64,000 nucleotides of DNA, from assembly GCF_947500995.1 (NCBI RefSeq), contig NZ_CANMUA010000002.1:417972-481971 (forward strand), written 5' to 3'. Made by a program: the position numbers and the translations under genes. The stretch comes from an uncultured Serinicoccus sp. (GTDB taxonomy: Bacteria > Actinomycetota > Actinomycetes > Actinomycetales > Dermatophilaceae). Positions 61,491 through 64,000 of the stretch are shown here, one piece after another. Each line of letters starts with the position of its first letter. Within the stretch, counting starts at the first letter, position 1. The notes under the pieces are model-generated. The model worked only from the letters and a program-made list of their open reading frames with translations, searched no databases and was not told the origin of the DNA.

Positions 61491-62285
61491 ATGTCCGCGT
61501 CCTCGTCCTCCGCCACCGCCGCGCCCGAGCCGAAGAAGCGCCGCTTCGGACGCACCCGCAAGCCCAAGGACCCGAACAACCCGGGACGCATCGCCCAGAT
61601 CCGTCAGGTCTTCACCATGACCCGCAAGGCGGACCCGGCCGCCCTCTGGTGGATGGCCCTCGCGGCCCTGGCGGTGCTCGTGGTGGCCCTGCTCGTCGGG
61701 CTGTGGCTCGACCAGGTGGTCTACGTCCTCATCCTCGGTGTGCCCATGGCCCTCCTGGCCGCGGTCATCGTCCTGGGCCGCAAGGCCGAGCGGGCTGCCT
61801 TCGCCCAGATCGAGGGCCAGCCCGGGGCCGCCTCCGCGGTGCTCCAGCAGCTGCGCCGCGGCTGGTACTACGACCAGGAGCCGGTGGCCGCCGAGGCCGG
61901 TGGCCAGGTCCGGGGTATGCGTGACCTCAACAACGCAGCGATGGTCTTCCGTGCCGTCGGTCGCCCCGGCGTCGTGCTCATCTCCGAGGGTCCGCGCGGC
62001 TCGGCGCAGCGCCTGGTCAAGGCCGAGGAGCGCAAGGTGTCCCGCGTCGTCGGGCACGAGGTGCCGGTGCACACGATCTCCGTCGGCAAGGCCGAGGGCC
62101 AGACCCCGCTGCGCGAGGTCGTCAAGACCATCAAGAAGTACCCCAAGTCGCTGAGCAACGACGAGGCGCTCGTCGTCCAGCAGCGCATGAAGGCGCTGGG
62201 CAGCCGCAACAAGCCCGCGATCCCGGCGGGCATGGACCCGACGCGTCCGCCGCGGGCCAGCCGCCGCGCCCTGCGCGGCCGCTGA
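61491..62285 (+). CDS. DUF4191 family membrane protein
   Basis: 264 residues. A basic N-terminus (PKKRRFGRTRKPKDPNNPGR-IAQIRQVFTMTRKAD) is followed by two membrane helices (about 53-72 and 77-96), then a cytoplasmic domain (GWYYDQEPVAAEAGGQVRGMRDLNNAAMVFRAVGRPGVVLISEG) typical of DUF4191. It equals Rv2219, which also follows lipA. Function unknown. The RDD-family gene normally next (Rv2219A) is missing here. Confidence 0.92.
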   Translation: MSASSSSATAAPEPKKRRFGRTRKPKDPNNPGRIAQIRQVFTMTRKADPAALWWMALAALAVLVVALLVGLWLDQVVYVLILGVPMALLAAVIVLGRKAERAAFAQIEGQPGAASAVLQQLRRGWYYDQEPVAAEAGGQVRGMRDLNNAAMVFRAVGRPGVVLISEGPRGSAQRLVKAEERKVSRVVGHEVPVHTISVGKAEGQTPLREVVKTIKKYPKSLSNDEALVVQQRMKALGSRNKPAIPAGMDPTRPPRASRRALRGR

Positions 62286-62343
62286 GGCACGAGCGCCTGG
62301 TCCCACCGGCACGCAGTGCCGCCCGCACCGGGCGCGAGCAGGA

Positions 62344-62367
62344 AGCGGCCGGGAGAGAACGGCCGCT
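62344..62367. terminator. Hairpin terminator after the lipA-DUF4191 unit
   Basis: AGCGGCCG-N8-CGGCCGCT, an 8 bp perfect stem, between DUF4191 and the glnA control region. Confidence 0.7.
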
Positions 62368-62397
62368 GAGGCAGGCACGCACGGCATACGCGGGTGC

Positions 62398-62435
62398 GTA
62401 ACACCGGCGTAACACCCGAGTGACCCGGCGGAAAC
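62398..62435 (+). promoter_or_regulatory. GlnR-type nitrogen-control box array
   Basis: GTAAC-N6-GTAAC-N6-GTGAC-N6-GAAAC, four half-sites at exact 11-bp spacing, fits the gTnAC-N6-GaAAc-N6-GtnAC-N6-GAAAC pattern of actinobacterial GlnR. A TAGGTT -10-like box follows at 62446-62451, ~59 bp before the glnA start. Confidence 0.75.
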
Positions 62436-62509
62436 CACCTCCACGTAGGTTAAGGGTCACCGGACCCGTAACCCCGAGTCGTCGCCCGGTCCGCGACAGG
62501 AGGAACTCC

Positions 62510-63934
62510 ATGTTCAGCAATGCCGACGAGGTGCTCGCCTACATCAAGGACGAGGACGTCAAGTTCATCGACATCAGGTTCTGCGACCTGCCCGGTGTCA
62601 TGCAGCACTTCAACGTGCCGGCCCAGACGTTCGACCAGGACGCCTTCGACACCGGCCAGATGTTCGACGGCTCGTCGATCCGCGGCTTCAAGTCGATCCA
62701 CGAGTCGGACATGAAGCTCATCCCGGACCCGCAGACGGCCTACCTCGACCCGTTCCGCGTCGAGAAGACGCTCGTCATGAACTTCTCGATCGTCGACCCG
62801 TTCACCGACGAGCCCTACGAGCGGGACCCGCGGCAGATCGCCCGGCGCGCCGAGGAGCACCTGCGCTCGACCGGGATCGCGGACACGGCGTTCTTCGGTG
62901 CCGAGGCCGAGTTCTACGTCTTCGACGACGTGCGCTTCTCGACCGGCCCCAGCGGCGGCTACTACCACATCGACTCGGTGGAGGCGGCCTGGAACACCGG
63001 CCGCGCCGAGGAGGGCGGCAACCGCGGCTACAAGCCCCGGTTCAAGGGCGGGTACTTCCCGGTGCCCCCGGTGGACCACTTCGCCGACATCCGTGACCGC
63101 ATGGTGCTCAACCTCGACACGGTCGGCCTCGACGTCGAGCGCGCCCACCACGAGGTCGGGACCGCCGGGCAGCAGGAGATCAACTACAAGTTCAACACCC
63201 TGCTGCACTCCGGTGACGACCTCATGAAGTTCAAGTACGTCATCAAGAACACCGCCTGGGCGGCGGGCAAGACGGCGACCTTCATGCCGAAGCCGGTCTT
63301 CGGCGACAACGGCTCCGGGATGCACACGCACCAGAGCCTGTGGAAGGACGGCGAGCCGCTGTTCTACGACGAGAACGGCTACGGCGGTCTGTCCGACATC
63401 GCCCGCTGGTACATCGGTGGTCTGCTCGCCCACGGCCCGGCCCTGCTGGCCTTCACCAACCCCTCGCTGAACTCCTACCACCGCCTGGTCCCGGGCTTCG
63501 AGGCGCCGATCAACCTCGTCTACTCGGCCCGCAACCGCTCGGCCTGCGTCCGGATCCCGATCACCGGGTCCTCGGCCAAGGCCAAGCGCGTGGAGTACCG
63601 CGTGCCCGACCCGTCGGCGAACCCCTACCTCGCCTTCTCCGCCCAGCTCATGGCCGGGCTGGACGGCATCAAGAACCGGATCGAGCCGCCGGAGCCGGTG
63701 GACAAGGACCTCTACGAGCTGCCGCCGGAGGAGATGGCCGACATCGACCAGCTCCCGACGAACCTGCCGGACGTGCTCAACGCGCTCGAGGACGACCACG
63801 CCTTCCTCACCGAGGGCGAGGTCTTCACCGAGGACCTGCTGGGCGCCTGGGTGGACTACAAGCGGGCCAACGAGATCCAGCCGACCCGTCTGCGGCCGCA
63901 CCCGCACGAGTTCGAGCTGTACTTCGACATCTGA
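62510..63934 (+). CDS. glnA: Glutamine synthetase type I
   Basis: 474 residues. The N-terminal [50 protein letters not shown] and [10 protein letters not shown] are GS-I active-site segments binding metals, glutamate and ATP. The adenylylation site Tyr402 is in [10 protein letters not shown], so post-translational control by GlnE is expected. ATG 62510 has AGGAGG 7 nt upstream. It assimilates ammonia to glutamine; the GlnR array upstream implies nitrogen control. Equivalent to glnA1 (Rv2220). Confidence 0.97.
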   Translation: MFSNADEVLAYIKDEDVKFIDIRFCDLPGVMQHFNVPAQTFDQDAFDTGQMFDGSSIRGFKSIHESDMKLIPDPQTAYLDPFRVEKTLVMNFSIVDPFTDEPYERDPRQIARRAEEHLRSTGIADTAFFGAEAEFYVFDDVRFSTGPSGGYYHIDSVEAAWNTGRAEEGGNRGYKPRFKGGYFPVPPVDHFADIRDRMVLNLDTVGLDVERAHHEVGTAGQQEINYKFNTLLHSGDDLMKFKYVIKNTAWAAGKTATFMPKPVFGDNGSGMHTHQSLWKDGEPLFYDENGYGGLSDIARWYIGGLLAHGPALLAFTNPSLNSYHRLVPGFEAPINLVYSARNRSACVRIPITGSSAKAKRVEYRVPDPSANPYLAFSAQLMAGLDGIKNRIEPPEPVDKDLYELPPEEMADIDQLPTNLPDVLNALEDDHAFLTEGEVFTEDLLGAWVDYKRANEIQPTRLRPHPHEFELYFDI

Positions 63935-63947
63935 CGAAGCGCGTCAG

Positions 63948-63986
63948 CGGAGGGCAGGCAGCGAGGAACGAGCTGTCTGCCCTCCG
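63948..63986 (+). terminator. glnA terminator
   Basis: CGGAGGGCAG pairs with CTGCCCTCCG, a 10 bp perfect stem that extends to 14 bp with one G-T pair, around an 11 nt loop. It begins 14 bp after the glnA stop. Confidence 0.85.
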
Positions 63987-64000
63987 TAGCGTGAGGAAGG

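Overview
The window is about 73% GC, densely packed and uninterrupted chromosomal DNA of an actinobacterium. Several things point to this: a menaquinol-type qcrCAB/cta branch with diheme QcrC, DUF7455, DUF3040, DUF3043, DUF4191, DUF5302 and DUF6504 proteins, a RskA/SigK pair, PASTA kinases, a GlnR-type glnA promoter, an actinobacterial LexA box, and many leaderless GTG/ATG starts. From about 15.5 kb to the right end the gene content follows the Mycobacterium tuberculosis interval Rv2173-Rv2220 (idsA2, Rv2175c, pknL, aroG, plsC, fadD15, Rv2191, trpD, ctaE, qcrCAB, ctaF/ctaC, erpA, glycerate kinase, gcvT, pepB, sucB, Rv2216, lipB, lipA, Rv2219, glnA1) with local inversions and insertions. A member of Micrococcales close to Intrasporangiaceae/Ornithinimicrobiaceae is my best guess, from gene content only. 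I see no insertion sequence, prophage, CRISPR array, rRNA or tRNA.

Layout. 1-5.2 kb: a DEAD-box RNA helicase cut by the window edge, ParE, DUF7455 and DUF456 proteins. 5.2-8.8 kb, minus strand: DUF3040 protein, SigK-like sigma factor, RskA-like anti-sigma factor, then a secreted surface protein with a sortase-like tail and its sortase. 8.9-15.3 kb, minus strand: a damage-response operon DUF6504 - HEPN - DnaE2-like polymerase - Pol IV behind a perfect LexA box. 15.5-20.5 kb: polyprenyl diphosphate synthase, Rv2175c-type DNA-binding protein, LysM transglycosylase and PASTA kinase. 20.5-32 kb: molybdopterin oxidoreductase, threonine aldolase, DAHP synthase, acyltransferase, two ROK kinases (one fused in frame to an endo/exonuclease/phosphatase domain), acyl-CoA ligase, and a DnaQ-GIY-YIG nuclease. 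32-43 kb: respiratory chain genes qcrB-qcrA-qcrC, ctaE, ctaF-ctaD-ctaC, with an orphan receiver protein and trpD between. 43-52.6 kb: aat, erpA, glycerate kinase, trpS, a glutathionyl-hydroquinone-reductase-like protein, an M20 peptidase, DUF3043, gcvT and pepA. 52.8-64 kb: lipoate-linked metabolism (sucB, lipB, lipA) with a TIGR01777 epimerase, a non-RD kinase and an ABC exporter inserted, then DUF4191 and glnA.

How it fits together. LipB and LipA make and attach lipoyl groups needed by SucB and by the glycine cleavage system to which GcvT belongs. QcrCAB and CtaCDEF form the bc-aa3 respiratory supercomplex, whose quinone tail precursor would come from the polyprenyl synthase. ErpA supplies Fe-S clusters (LipA, QcrA). 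The DNA polymerase operon looks like an SOS mutasome variant without recognisable ImuA/ImuB. Regulation readable from sequence: LexA (15268), a Crp/GlxR-like site (6905), a GlnR-like array (62398), and at least thirteen start codons placed 6-7 nt after a TANNNT -10 box, meaning leaderless mRNAs.
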